Positions 6,752 through 13,312 of a stretch of 16,812 nt of DNA are shown here, piece by piece. Origin of the DNA: DAOTZU01 sp034433995 (GTDB lineage: Bacteria; Chloroflexota; Anaerolineae; UBA1429); assembly GCA_034433995.1 (NCBI GenBank), contig DAOTZU010000003.1, forward strand, positions 1-16,812, given 5' to 3'. How positions within the stretch are numbered: the first letter of the stretch is position 1; each line of letters opens with the position of its first letter. Both the position numbers and the translations under genes were made by a program. The notes below the pieces were generated by a model. It worked only from the letters and a program-made list of their open reading frames with translations, did no database searches and was not told the DNA's origin.

Positions 6752-6907
6752 ATCCGGTCGAGGGTGTTGAAAAAAGACGTGTAGACGCCCTGCCCGCCGT
6801 CGGATTCCATCCGACGGCTCTGCTTGCCAAGCCCGCGCCGCGGGCTTACCATCCCTAAACGTCGGCTCCTAACCGACGGGGGCATTTCTCAACACCCTCA
6901 TCCGGTC
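6752..6907. mobile_element. 140-bp MITE-like element with TIRs and 8-bp target duplication
   Basis: The element spans 6760-6899 and begins GAGGGTGTTGAAAAA; its right end, reverse-complemented, reads GAGGGTGTTGAGAAA, so the terminal repeats match at 14 of 15 bases. It is bracketed by a perfect direct repeat ATCCGGTC (6752-6759 and 6900-6907), as expected of an 8-bp target duplication. No coding capacity fits inside. Three hairpins are packed in it: a 10-bp stem at 6796-6818, a 9-bp stem at 6829-6847 and a 6-bp stem at 6860-6878. It is therefore a non-autonomous element that would be moved in trans by a DDE transposase of a family making 8-bp duplications; which family cannot be decided here. 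It separates two divergent promoter candidates. Confidence 0.8.
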
Positions 6908-6920
6908 CTGCGTGTAACCC

Positions 6921-6948
6921 TTGACAAACCGCAAGATGGCGTTACACT
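6921..6948 (+). promoter_or_regulatory. Promoter candidate for the zinc-ribbon locus
   Basis: A perfect TTGACA (6921-6926), a 16-base spacer and TACACT (6943-6948) form a sigma-70-like promoter. It would give a leader of about 50 bases to a strong ribosome-binding site AAAGGAGG ending at 7016. No ATG follows that site at normal spacing (ATA is at 7021), which fits the decayed state of the downstream gene. The box is 14 bases right of the MITE target duplication. Confidence 0.5.
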
Positions 6949-7024
6949 GCCAAGAGATTCCTAGTCGTCCATCTCAGTGTGTGGCTGACGAACACTCTGT
7001 TCCCAACAAAAGGAGGCACTATAG

Positions 7025-7243
7025 CGCGCACGCTGGTTCGCTCCACAATCCCCTGGGCTGAACTTTGACCAGTATGTGGACAAGATGGCCTCCTGGCAGG
7101 CCGCCTTGGCCGATGGCAAGGTGGAGCTCCGGGAGATCGAGGAGCAGGCCGAAAGGGTGGCCGCGATGATTGTTTTTTGGCCGCTCCTGATCTTGCCGGC
7201 TTATGCCGCGTTCAAGCAAAAGCAGATCATTGACGCGACTTGA
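7025..7243 (+). pseudogene. N-terminal fragment of a frameshifted zinc-ribbon membrane protein
   Basis: An open stretch in one frame (from after TAG 7022-7024 to TGA 7241) has coding character without an ATG near its front. From CTG 7058 it reads LNFDQYVDKMASWQAALADG, continuing as an acidic helical segment and then a hydrophobic stretch MIVFWPLLILPAYAAF that could span the membrane. The frame closes just where the next frame (zinc ribbons, ending 7508) is open and continues with RLEFLDQHIASGG. This suggests that one gene has been split by an indel between about 7190 and 7240. A strong AAAGGAGG at 7008-7016 lacks a matching start codon, a second sign of decay. A sequencing error or recoding would look the same. 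Confidence 0.5.
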
Positions 7244-7508
7244 GTTTCTGGATCAACATATCGCCAGCGGCGGCCAGGCCGGCGCTATACCCAGCCCCCG
7301 GTCAGCGCCCTCAACGGCAGCGCCCGAGGCGCCGACCGGCGAGGAGTTGGTCTGCCCGGCCTGCGGCCAGCCTGTGCAAGCGGAAGCCAAGTTTTGCGCC
7401 CATTGTGGGGCCAAGCCGGCTTTAGCCTGCCCGCAATGCGGCGAGACGGCGATCCGCCCGGGGGCCAAGTTCTGTGAGAACTGTGGCGCCAGGCTGGGCG
7501 AGGCCTAA
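7203..7508 (+). CDS. Double zinc-ribbon protein (possibly the C-terminal part of a split gene)
   Basis: The 101-aa frame ends in two zinc ribbons: CPACGQPVQAEAKFCAHCG (CX2CX10CX2C) and CPQCGETAIRPGAKFCENCG (CX2CX11CX2C), giving eight cysteines for two zinc ions. Such tandem ribbons occur in many small bacterial proteins that scaffold or anchor other domains; no enzyme activity is implied. The ATG at 7203 has no clear Shine-Dalgarno site, and the first 11 residues (rich in Ser, Arg and Lys) look non-coding, whereas the residues from LEFLDQHIASGG on look real. Together with the preceding open fragment in another frame, this suggests that the natural start lies upstream and that a frameshift separates them. 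It may still be translated as annotated. Confidence 0.65.
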   Translation: MPRSSKSRSLTRLEFLDQHIASGGQAGAIPSPRSAPSTAAPEAPTGEELVCPACGQPVQAEAKFCAHCGAKPALACPQCGETAIRPGAKFCENCGARLGEA

Positions 7509-7525
7509 AGGCTCACGAGACGGCT

Positions 7526-7717
7526 TCACTGCCGAAAGATCCAGCCCAGGTAGAGCACAAGCAGGGCCAAGGCCCACAGTTCCCAAAGCTCCAGGCCCAA
7601 AAAATATAATCCCAGGGACAGAACTATTACTGCGACAAGACGCAAGGCGCTCCAGCGACGCTTTTGGCGCCGGCCCCTGTGGCTTAAGCCTGGGCGAAAT
7701 GGGGACACCGCACACAT
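7526..7717 (-). CDS. Small two-helix membrane protein, hypothetical
   Basis: A 63-aa frame on the minus strand, convergent with the zinc-ribbon gene (17 bases apart), has a basic N-terminus rich in Arg and Lys (about residues 8-25) followed by two closely spaced hydrophobic segments, LRLVAVIVLSLGLYFLGL and ELWALALLVLYLGWIF. A positive-inside basic patch and aromatic residues at the helix ends make a real membrane peptide plausible. No good ribosome-binding site precedes ATG 7717. A TTGACA box on the same strand at 7829-7824 has only a poor -10 partner. I do not recognise a family. It could be a chance frame in GC-rich DNA. Confidence 0.4.
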   Translation of the reverse strand: MCAVSPFRPGLSHRGRRQKRRWSALRLVAVIVLSLGLYFLGLELWELWALALLVLYLGWIFRQ

Positions 7718-7887
7718 CGCTTTCGTCAGTTCATGGCCAGGATGTTTATTCCTTGGGCCATGGGCTGCTATCCTGCGGCACCCTGCTTGGGCTGGGCATC
7801 GTTTACCACAAGCGGGGGCCCCTTGTCAACTCTTCCGAGGATGCCGCGTTTGTCGCCTTGTGCACCTCCACAGCGAGCCAGACCAAT

Positions 7888-7915
7888 TTGCCCCGGGGCC
7901 GCCTTTCAATATGAT
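7888..7915 (+). promoter_or_regulatory. Promoter candidate for the 410-aa UroD-fold gene
   Basis: TTGCCC (7888-7893), a 16-base spacer and TATGAT (7910-7915) make a plausible promoter, about 60 bases of leader before ATG 7985, with GAGGAG (7974-7979) as the ribosome-binding site. The same TTGCCC -35 box occurs in the SagB promoter candidate. Nothing else was recognised between 7718 and 7887. Confidence 0.5.
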
Positions 7916-7984
7916 AATGATGATAAGACAAAACGTTGATGCCCTTCATCTGGGCAATATCCCCCTGTTATCCGAGGAGCAAGC

Positions 7985-9217
7985 ATGAGCGAAAAGAGAG
8001 ACGTAGCCATCTTGCGGGAGCTGGCCAAGCGATACGCCGAGATCGCCCACGACCCGATCCAAGACGAGCGCCGCGCCCTTTGGCGGCAACATAACAGTTT
8101 GCAACACACCCGCCCGCCCGTTTATGTGCGCTGGTTGGCCGCCTGGCACGAGGCGCCCGAATCACGCAATCAATGCGAGGATCCCTTTTATCAACAGCAT
8201 GAGACCTTTTTGCGGCAGATGATCTTTCAGCAATCTATCGGCGATGATTATGTCATCGAACCGTGGATCACCCAAGAGGCGACGTACATCACGCCTCCGG
8301 GGAGTGTGTGGGGGCCGCCTTTTGGGCGCATCCCCAGCCCGGAGCCGGGCGGCTCTTGGATGTTTGACCCGCCCATCAAAACGGAGGAGGACCTGGCCAA
8401 ACTGGTCAAGCCGCGCCATCTTATTGATGAGGAACAGACCGCCCGCAACGTGGCCCGGTTGCAAGAGGCTGTGGGTGATATCTTGGAGGTGAACGTCTCC
8501 CGCGCGCCCATCTACCGCATGTGGCACGCCGATATCTCCACCGATCTGGCCAACCTGCGCGGCTTGGAACAGATGATGTGGGATATGGTGGATCGGCCTG
8601 AATGGCTCAAGAAGCTGATCGGTTTCATGAGCGAGGGGATCCGCGCCGCCCAGGACGAGGCCGAGGCCGCCGGCGATTGGCACCTCTGCGATCATCAGAA
8701 CCAGGCCATGCCCTACGCCCTGGAGCTGCCCGACCCGCAAGCCAACAGCCCCAGCGTCAGTCGCAAGCAATTGTGGGTCTTTTGCGCCTCCCAAGAGACC
8801 ACCGAGGTCTCGCCGGCCATGTGGAACGAGTTCATGTTGCAATACCAGCTCCCCATCCTGGAGCCCTACGGCCTGGTAGCCTACGGCTGTTGTGAGGATC
8901 TAACCCGCAAGATCGACTATCTGCGCCAGATCCCCAATCTGCGCCGCATCGCCGTAACGCCACGGGCCAACGTGCGCCGCTGCGCGGAGCAAATCCAGAG
9001 AGATTACGTCTTTTCCTATCGCCCCAACCCGGCGGAGATGGTCTGCTGTGGCTTTGACCCGGAACACATCCGCAAGGTGATCAAGCAGGCATTGGAGGAC
9101 GCCAAAGGGTGCTGTGTGGATATCACCTTGAAGGATGTGCAAACGGTGCAGGGCCAGCCGGAGCGTCTTGCCGCATGGGTGAAGGTAGTGCGCTCGGTGG
9201 CGGATGCGTACGCCTGA
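7985..9217 (+). CDS. Uroporphyrinogen decarboxylase-fold protein, 410 aa
   Basis: The protein is longer than HemE (about 350) and belongs to a divergent UroD-like branch found beside carbohydrate genes in anaerobic bacteria. N-terminal helices (1-50) lead into the barrel; LEVNVSRAPIY (167-177), WHLCDHQNQAMPYALELPDP (232-251) and YGCCEDLTRKIDYLRQIPNLRRIAVTP (300-326) follow, the last resembling the family's C-terminal active-site strand. Further cysteine pairs occur at 354-355 (VCCGFD) and 376-377 (GCCVD), unusually many for this fold and possibly metal- or cofactor-related. Start ATG 7985 has GAGGAG five bases upstream. It is the only plus-strand gene before the repeat-flanked cassette and probably a single transcription unit. 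It shares little visible identity with the 354-aa UroD-fold protein at 548-1612. The reaction is unknown; heme synthesis is unlikely. Confidence 0.85.
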   Translation: MSEKRDVAILRELAKRYAEIAHDPIQDERRALWRQHNSLQHTRPPVYVRWLAAWHEAPESRNQCEDPFYQQHETFLRQMIFQQSIGDDYVIEPWITQEATYITPPGSVWGPPFGRIPSPEPGGSWMFDPPIKTEEDLAKLVKPRHLIDEEQTARNVARLQEAVGDILEVNVSRAPIYRMWHADISTDLANLRGLEQMMWDMVDRPEWLKKLIGFMSEGIRAAQDEAEAAGDWHLCDHQNQAMPYALELPDPQANSPSVSRKQLWVFCASQETTEVSPAMWNEFMLQYQLPILEPYGLVAYGCCEDLTRKIDYLRQIPNLRRIAVTPRANVRRCAEQIQRDYVFSYRPNPAEMVCCGFDPEHIRKVIKQALEDAKGCCVDITLKDVQTVQGQPERLAAWVKVVRSVADAYA

Positions 9218-9219
9218 CC

Positions 9220-9286
9220 AGGGTCTAGGGTTTAGGGTCTAGGGTTTAGGGTATGGGTTTGACCGCGGGCTTTGACCCTAAACCCC
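9220..9286. repeat. Heptamer array AGGGTYT, left of the four-helix-bundle gene
   Basis: Five perfectly phased 7-base units, AGGGTCT, AGGGTTT, AGGGTCT, AGGGTTT and AGGGTAT, run from 9220 to 9254, starting just after the stop of the UroD-fold gene. An inverted copy, CCCTAAACCCC, follows at 9276-9286, so the segment can fold into a hairpin that could end the upstream transcript. The sequence is telomere-like by eye but this is a short internal array. Confidence 0.85.
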
Positions 9287-9307
9287 ACTGTCTCATAAGA
9301 GGGGGCC

Positions 9308-9685
9308 ATGCCACTGAAAACCTACCGCGAGTTGGAGGCGTGGAAGAAGGGGATTGAGCTCGTAGAGGCAATCTATCTTTTGTGCAAAACTATGCCAGCG
9401 GAGGAACGTTTCGGCCTGATCAGCCAGATCCAGCGTGCTGCCGTTTCTATTCCAGCCAACATTGCCGAAGGCTACGGACGCACGCATCGAGGCGAGTATG
9501 TGCATCACCTCTCCATTGCCAGAGGTTCGCTGATGGAATTGGAAACGCATCTGACCGTCATAGTGCGGCTAGGCATGGTGACACGAGAGCAAGCTACCAC
9601 AGCCTGGTCCCTCTGCCAAGAGGTGGGCAAACTTCTAGGAGGCCTCATCGCCTCTCTCCAGCGCCCCCCTATGCCCAAACCCTAA
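9308..9685 (+). CDS. Four-helix bundle protein (S23/IVP family)
   Basis: The 125-aa protein matches the family first seen in 23S rRNA intervening sequences. It has the family-typical start YRELEAWKKGIELVEAIY, the core signature QIQRAAVSIPANIAEGYGR (about residues 40-58) and GSLMELETHL (73-82). The family forms pentameric bundles related to Avd, the accessory protein of diversity-generating retroelements; no reverse transcriptase or variable repeat is visible here, and no rRNA. ATG 9308 follows AGAGGGGG. The last residues (PPMPKP) and the TAA stop at 9683-9685 lie inside a CCCTNNN heptamer array, and an inverted array lies 50 bases upstream. This bracketing looks like a small mobile cassette. 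Base composition is less GC-rich than the neighbours. Confidence 0.9.
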   Translation: MPLKTYRELEAWKKGIELVEAIYLLCKTMPAEERFGLISQIQRAAVSIPANIAEGYGRTHRGEYVHHLSIARGSLMELETHLTVIVRLGMVTREQATTAWSLCQEVGKLLGGLIASLQRPPMPKP

Positions 9686-9714
9686 TCCCTGAACCCTATC
9701 CCCTGTTCCCTAGC
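9680..9714. repeat. Heptamer array CCCTNNN shared by two convergent stop codons
   Basis: Five phased units, CCCTAAT, CCCTGAA, CCCTATC, CCCTGTT and CCCTAGC, run from 9680 to 9714. They are in the opposite orientation to the AGGGTYT array at 9220. The TAA stop of the four-helix-bundle gene (9683-9685) and the TAG stop of the glycoside hydrolase (9712-9710) are both made from this array. Confidence 0.85.
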
Positions 9715-11806
9715 CCAGATACGCCACAATCCCCTCCGCCTTGCGGCGATACGCCTCCGCCCAGCCACGCCCTGGGCGCAGATCGTCGCCCTCTTGCTGG
9801 AGCCGCTCACAGAGCTCCGCGGCGGCCCGGCACGCTTCCGCATCGGCCTGGAGGAGGTCACCGGCCTCCTGCCGATAGCGCGCCGGGTTGCGCCCCAAAC
9901 GCTCATACAAGGCCAACAGACCGAAATGGAGGCCGATCTCCCGCCCGATGAGGGCCATGGATTCCAGATAAACCCGCTGGCGGCGCAGATGCTCCCGCCG
10001 CGTGGGCGTGGGCTCCTTCCCTGACCACCAGAAGGCATAAAATAATCGCCCCTCGTCCGCCGCCTCCACGGCTTGCGTCATCCAGGCAATGGCACGCTGA
10101 TAGTGAGGATAGGCGGCAGCCCAGGCGTCGCTCACGGCCTGGGCGCGCTGGGCCAAGTCGCCCGCGTTATAGGTGAACGGCCCCGCCACCTTGGGCAAGA
10201 GTCCCCGTCCCAACAGGGCGTCGCGAATCTTTTCAAAATGCTCCGGCGTGGGCGCCTGCTCCCGGCCCTGATACCAGCCGGGCCACTGGTGGGGCGGCCA
10301 AGTGCAGGCGTTGGAGAGGGCGGCGTGGGCCCGCTCCAGGGCCGCCCAGGCGCAGTAGGCCAGCTCCCCGGCCTGGGGGCCGAATTGCCGCCGGGCGATG
10401 CGCCGGGCCACGACTTTAGGATCGGCATAGGGATCGAGAAAGAACTCCCGGCAGGCGATAGAGTTACAGGAAATGTCCTCGTTCTGCCCACCCCAATGGT
10501 CAAAGACGCCGTCCACCCCCAACATGGCCCAGCGCTCCAGCTTGGCCCCGATGCCCAGGGGAAAATCCTGCATGTCGTTGAGGCCATGGACGGTGTCATC
10601 GCCCCAATGAAAATTATCATAGCCGATGAACCATTGGCCGCGTTGGCGGCAAACCTCCCGCGCCCGACGCAGAAAATCATGGGCCTGGCGCTCCGGCTGC
10701 CAGCCATCGTCCTCGGCGGCAAAATACAGACCGCTGGCGGCGGGCAACGCGGCCTGGCGGTCCAGGAATTCCTCCGGGTAATGTTCCCAATGCCAGCCGG
10801 TGGTGAGCACCCGCAGACCAGGGCGCACCTTTTGCCCCTCCTCCAGCAAAAAGCGGAGCAGCCGGTCGCGCTGTTCGAACTTGGTCAAGCCGCGGCAGCG
10901 GGGACAGAGGGCCGGATCGCAGAACTCTCCGCCGGAATCGATGCCGAACAGAAAGATGGCCGAGATCTCGGGGAAACCGGCAAAAAAGCGCTGCAACAGG
11001 TCACGGTAGAACGCCTGAACCATGGGATGGCTGAAACAGAGCACCTTGCCCTGGTAAGTGCCACAATCCCCCAACACCTCGGCGGGGAAGCGGGTGAGCC
11101 ATTCCTGGCGCACCGGCTCCGGCACCCATGGCCCGCCCTGGCAGGGCAGCTCCGTCAGCCACAGATGGGCCTCCAGGCCATAGGCAGCGCAATCGTCCAA
11201 GAGGCGCCTGAGGCCGGCGTGGTTGGCGGCCACCTCGGCCGGATCCACCGCCCGGGGAAAGATGGGGCTGGTCACGTACCCCTGCAAGTGGCGCCGCGAA
11301 CCCTGCCAGTCATGATCCACCAGGCAATGGCTGGCCCCCAGATGGCTGATGTAACGCACGTCGGCGCGCTCGCCGGGCCAGCGGTCGAAACGCGGGTGAA
11401 AGATGCGCAGGGGGATGCGAAAGGTGCCCCGCACGCACAGACCCTCAGGGAAGGATTCACCGGCAGCGAGCCGCTCTTGTAGGGCATAGACCGCCTGGAG
11501 CAGCCCGCGGGGCGTGCGGCCCAAAAGGTACAACACGCCTTCGTGCACCAGCACCTCGTAGGCGTCCACCTCGGCGGCCACGTTGTGCAAATTGGTCAGC
11601 CCCAAGGGGATCAGCTCCCGTGCCGCGGCGGATTCCTCCAGCCGGGCCACCAAAATGCCCCCAGGTCGGGGGCGCTCCTGACGCAACACCGTCAGGCTCT
11701 CCACGGGCGTGTCCAGGGCCAGGGCCAACTCCTCCAAGGCGGTGTGATGCACCGGGCTTTCGCCGGGCAGGTAGATGGGCGTCTGCGGAGTGGGGCTGAA
11801 GGACAT
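9710..11806 (-). CDS. Glycoside hydrolase-like protein with GH20/GH67-type N-terminal domain
   Basis: The 698-aa protein starts with a small alpha/beta domain typical of GH20 hexosaminidases and GH67 alpha-glucuronidases: DAYEVLV (81-87), LYLLGRTPRGLLQAVYAL (92-109). A predicted TIM barrel follows from FRIPLRIFHPRFD (129-141), with ISAIFLFGIDSGGEFCD (281-297) giving candidate acidic residues Asp290 and Glu294. Cys296, Cys301 and Cys304 (CX4CX2C) form a possible metal or structural site like the cysteine clusters of DUF4838-type hydrolases. The C-terminal third is helical and rich in Trp and Tyr. No signal peptide is seen, so a cytoplasmic enzyme acting on imported oligosaccharides is likely. 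ATG 11806 has AGGAGA eight bases upstream. Function within uronate use would fit the mannonate dehydratase nearby, but substrate and exact family are not established. Confidence 0.75.
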   Translation of the reverse strand: MSFSPTPQTPIYLPGESPVHHTALEELALALDTPVESLTVLRQERPRPGGILVARLEESAAARELIPLGLTNLHNVAAEVDAYEVLVHEGVLYLLGRTPRGLLQAVYALQERLAAGESFPEGLCVRGTFRIPLRIFHPRFDRWPGERADVRYISHLGASHCLVDHDWQGSRRHLQGYVTSPIFPRAVDPAEVAANHAGLRRLLDDCAAYGLEAHLWLTELPCQGGPWVPEPVRQEWLTRFPAEVLGDCGTYQGKVLCFSHPMVQAFYRDLLQRFFAGFPEISAIFLFGIDSGGEFCDPALCPRCRGLTKFEQRDRLLRFLLEEGQKVRPGLRVLTTGWHWEHYPEEFLDRQAALPAASGLYFAAEDDGWQPERQAHDFLRRAREVCRQRGQWFIGYDNFHWGDDTVHGLNDMQDFPLGIGAKLERWAMLGVDGVFDHWGGQNEDISCNSIACREFFLDPYADPKVVARRIARRQFGPQAGELAYCAWAALERAHAALSNACTWPPHQWPGWYQGREQAPTPEHFEKIRDALLGRGLLPKVAGPFTYNAGDLAQRAQAVSDAWAAAYPHYQRAIAWMTQAVEAADEGRLFYAFWWSGKEPTPTRREHLRRQRVYLESMALIGREIGLHFGLLALYERLGRNPARYRQEAGDLLQADAEACRAAAELCERLQQEGDDLRPGRGWAEAYRRKAEGIVAYLG

Positions 11807-12095
11807 GGGGCTCTCCTAACCTGCAAGATATGCAACACGGACATGGCGGCGCCCCGCCTTGTTGCTCGGACCTAGGATAGCACAACTCGCCCCAGCAGAA
11901 AAGAGGACGGCCCTCAGAAAACTCTCAATCAACTCTCAATGCCTCTTGCTCAACCCCGGTCCGCTGGCATCGCCATCACGCGAGACCCCCTAAGATCCCC
12001 CTCCCTCACCGCCCTTATTCAGTGAGAAGGATGAAGGTAGACCTGCCTTTTCATCCCTCATTCTTCATCCTTCATCCTTTCCCCAGGGGGGTTCC
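11807..12095. other. Intergenic region between the glycoside hydrolase and the phage module
   Basis: This 289-base divergent gap contains no recognisable gene, terminase fragment, tRNA or integrase site. It holds an 11-base tandem duplication (AACTCTCAATC/G at 11920-11941), the ribosome-binding region of the hydrolase at its left end and, at 12027-12079, a stem of the heptamer type AAGGATG/CATCCTT leading to the portal gene. It should contain promoters for both flanking genes; on the minus strand TATCCT (about 11880) is a possible -10 box without a good -35. Confidence 0.6.
12027..12079. repeat. GGATGAA-type inverted repeat before the portal gene
   Basis: AAGGATGAAGG (12027-12037) faces a run of CATCC-type heptamers, TTCATCCTTCATCCTT (about 12064-12079). 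The arms are imperfectly complementary and enclose about 25 bases. The last unit is followed by GGGGGG (12086-12091), the ribosome-binding site of the portal gene. Confidence 0.7.
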
Positions 12096-13196
12096 ATGGG
12101 CTGGCGTCGTTGGTTGGCCGAGCATTGGCTCAAAGAGGAGGTGGACGAGCGGGTCAGGGCGGCCATCAAAGTGGTGGATGACCGCTACTGGCAGCGTCTG
12201 AACGATGGCGCCACGCCACAGCGCCCGTGGTACGAGGTGCGCCAGAACCTGGAGCGGCTGGCCGAGGTCTGCCGCAGCAACCCCCTGGCGGCCCGTCTGG
12301 TGAGCATGACCACCGATTTTGTCGTGGGCGCGGGGGCCAAGCTTGAGGCCGGCCCTTGGGTGCAGGCCTTCTGGGAGCACCCCCTCAACCGGCTGGATCT
12401 GCGCCTGTACCGTTGGTGCGACGAATTGACCCGCTCCGGCGAGCTGTTCCTGGTCCTTTCGCGCAATCCGGTGGATGGCATGTCCTATGTGCGGGAGGTG
12501 CCGGCCGTGTTGGTGGATGAGATCGTCACCGACCCCGACGACCTGGAGCGGGAGCTCCGCTACCACCAGCTCACCGGCGACGTGGACGGGCGCTGGTGGC
12601 CGGCGGCGAACCTGGGGCCCGATGGCCCAGACCAGGTGATGGTGCATTACACCATCAACCGGCCGGTGGGGCAGGTGCGGGGGATCTCGGACCTGGCGGC
12701 CATCCTGGTCTGGCTGGAGCGTTACGACTTGTGGTTGGAGGACCGGGTGCGGCTCAACCGTTACAAAGGGGCATATCTTTGGCAGGTGAAGGTGGAGGGT
12801 GCCCTGCCGGGGCAATTGGAGGCCAAACGGGCGCAATACTCCAGGGTGCCAACCTCCGGCAGCATCATCGTCACCGATGGCCACGAGACGTGGTCGGCCG
12901 TGCAACCACAGATCGCCGCCGACGATGCCGCCGCCGACGGCAAGGCGCTGCGGTTGATGATCGCGGCCGGCGCCGGGGTGCCGCTACACTTTTTGGCCGA
13001 GGGGGAAGGGGCCAACCGGGCCACGGCGCGGGAGATGGGCACAGCCACTTTTCGCCATTTTGCCCATCGGCAAAACCTATTCAGCGCCATGGTGGAGGAT
13101 CTTTTGGTCACCGCGGCCCGCCGCGCCGGCGTGGAGCCGGGGCCGGTGAAGGTGACGTTCGAAGCGGTGGTGGAACGGGGAAAGGATGAAGGATAA
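12096..13196 (+). CDS. Phage portal protein
   Basis: The 366-aa protein matches tailed-phage portals, the dodecameric ring through which DNA enters the head. Visible marks are ARLVSMTTDFVVGAGAKLEAG (66-86), the stretch RGISDLAAILVWLERYDLWLEDRVRLNRY (195-223) typical of the wing/stem helices, and AGAGVPLHFLAEGEGANRATA (291-311) near the crown, where many portals have GVPxxxLG followed by Asn. It is shorter than most portals (400-550 aa). ATG 12096 follows GGGGGG. It heads the plus-strand phage cluster, yet no terminase gene precedes it as would be usual. The C-terminal residues GKDEG and the TAA stop are encoded by a GGATGAA repeat, so the repeat has formed or invaded the gene end. Confidence 0.82.
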   Translation: MGWRRWLAEHWLKEEVDERVRAAIKVVDDRYWQRLNDGATPQRPWYEVRQNLERLAEVCRSNPLAARLVSMTTDFVVGAGAKLEAGPWVQAFWEHPLNRLDLRLYRWCDELTRSGELFLVLSRNPVDGMSYVREVPAVLVDEIVTDPDDLERELRYHQLTGDVDGRWWPAANLGPDGPDQVMVHYTINRPVGQVRGISDLAAILVWLERYDLWLEDRVRLNRYKGAYLWQVKVEGALPGQLEAKRAQYSRVPTSGSIIVTDGHETWSAVQPQIAADDAAADGKALRLMIAAGAGVPLHFLAEGEGANRATAREMGTATFRHFAHRQNLFSAMVEDLLVTAARRAGVEPGPVKVTFEAVVERGKDEG

Positions 13197-13293
13197 GGGC
13201 GGAAGGATGAAGAGGGGAATCAGGGCTTTGAGTCCCGAGCGGTCCTTCCGAAACCCGATTCCTTTCATCCTTCATCCTTCCGCCTTCATCCTT
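13181..13293. repeat. GGATGAA heptamer long inverted repeat between portal and capsid gene
   Basis: The left arm (13181-13224) contains AAGGATGAAGGATAAGG and GCGGAAGGATGAAG; the right arm (13258-13293) contains CATCCTTCATCCTTCCGCC and TTCATCCTT. Units such as GGATGAA/TTCATCC and GGCGGAAGG/CCTTCCGCC pair across a loop of about 35 bases. The left arm starts within the portal gene and supplies its stop codon; the right arm ends 20 bases before the GTG start of the next gene. Confidence 0.8.
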
Positions 13294-13312
13294 ACAAAGA
13301 GAGGAGAAAAAA

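Noticed and set aside
7422..7715. 97-aa minus-strand frame overlapping the zinc-ribbon gene
   Set aside because: It overlaps the zinc-ribbon coding end, has no motif and competes with a 63-aa frame that has better membrane-protein character.
9220..9254. Telomere-like AGGGTTT repeat suggesting a eukaryotic or linear-end origin
   Set aside because: The array is only five degenerate units, lies between two bacterial genes and has an inverted partner 430 bases away.
9308..9685. Avd of a diversity-generating retroelement
   Set aside because: The fold is related, but no reverse transcriptase, template repeat or variable repeat is visible in the flanks.
10073..11482. 469-aa plus-strand open frame within the glycoside hydrolase
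   Set aside because: It lies fully opposite a gene with clear domain motifs and has the repetitive composition of a GC-rich shadow frame.
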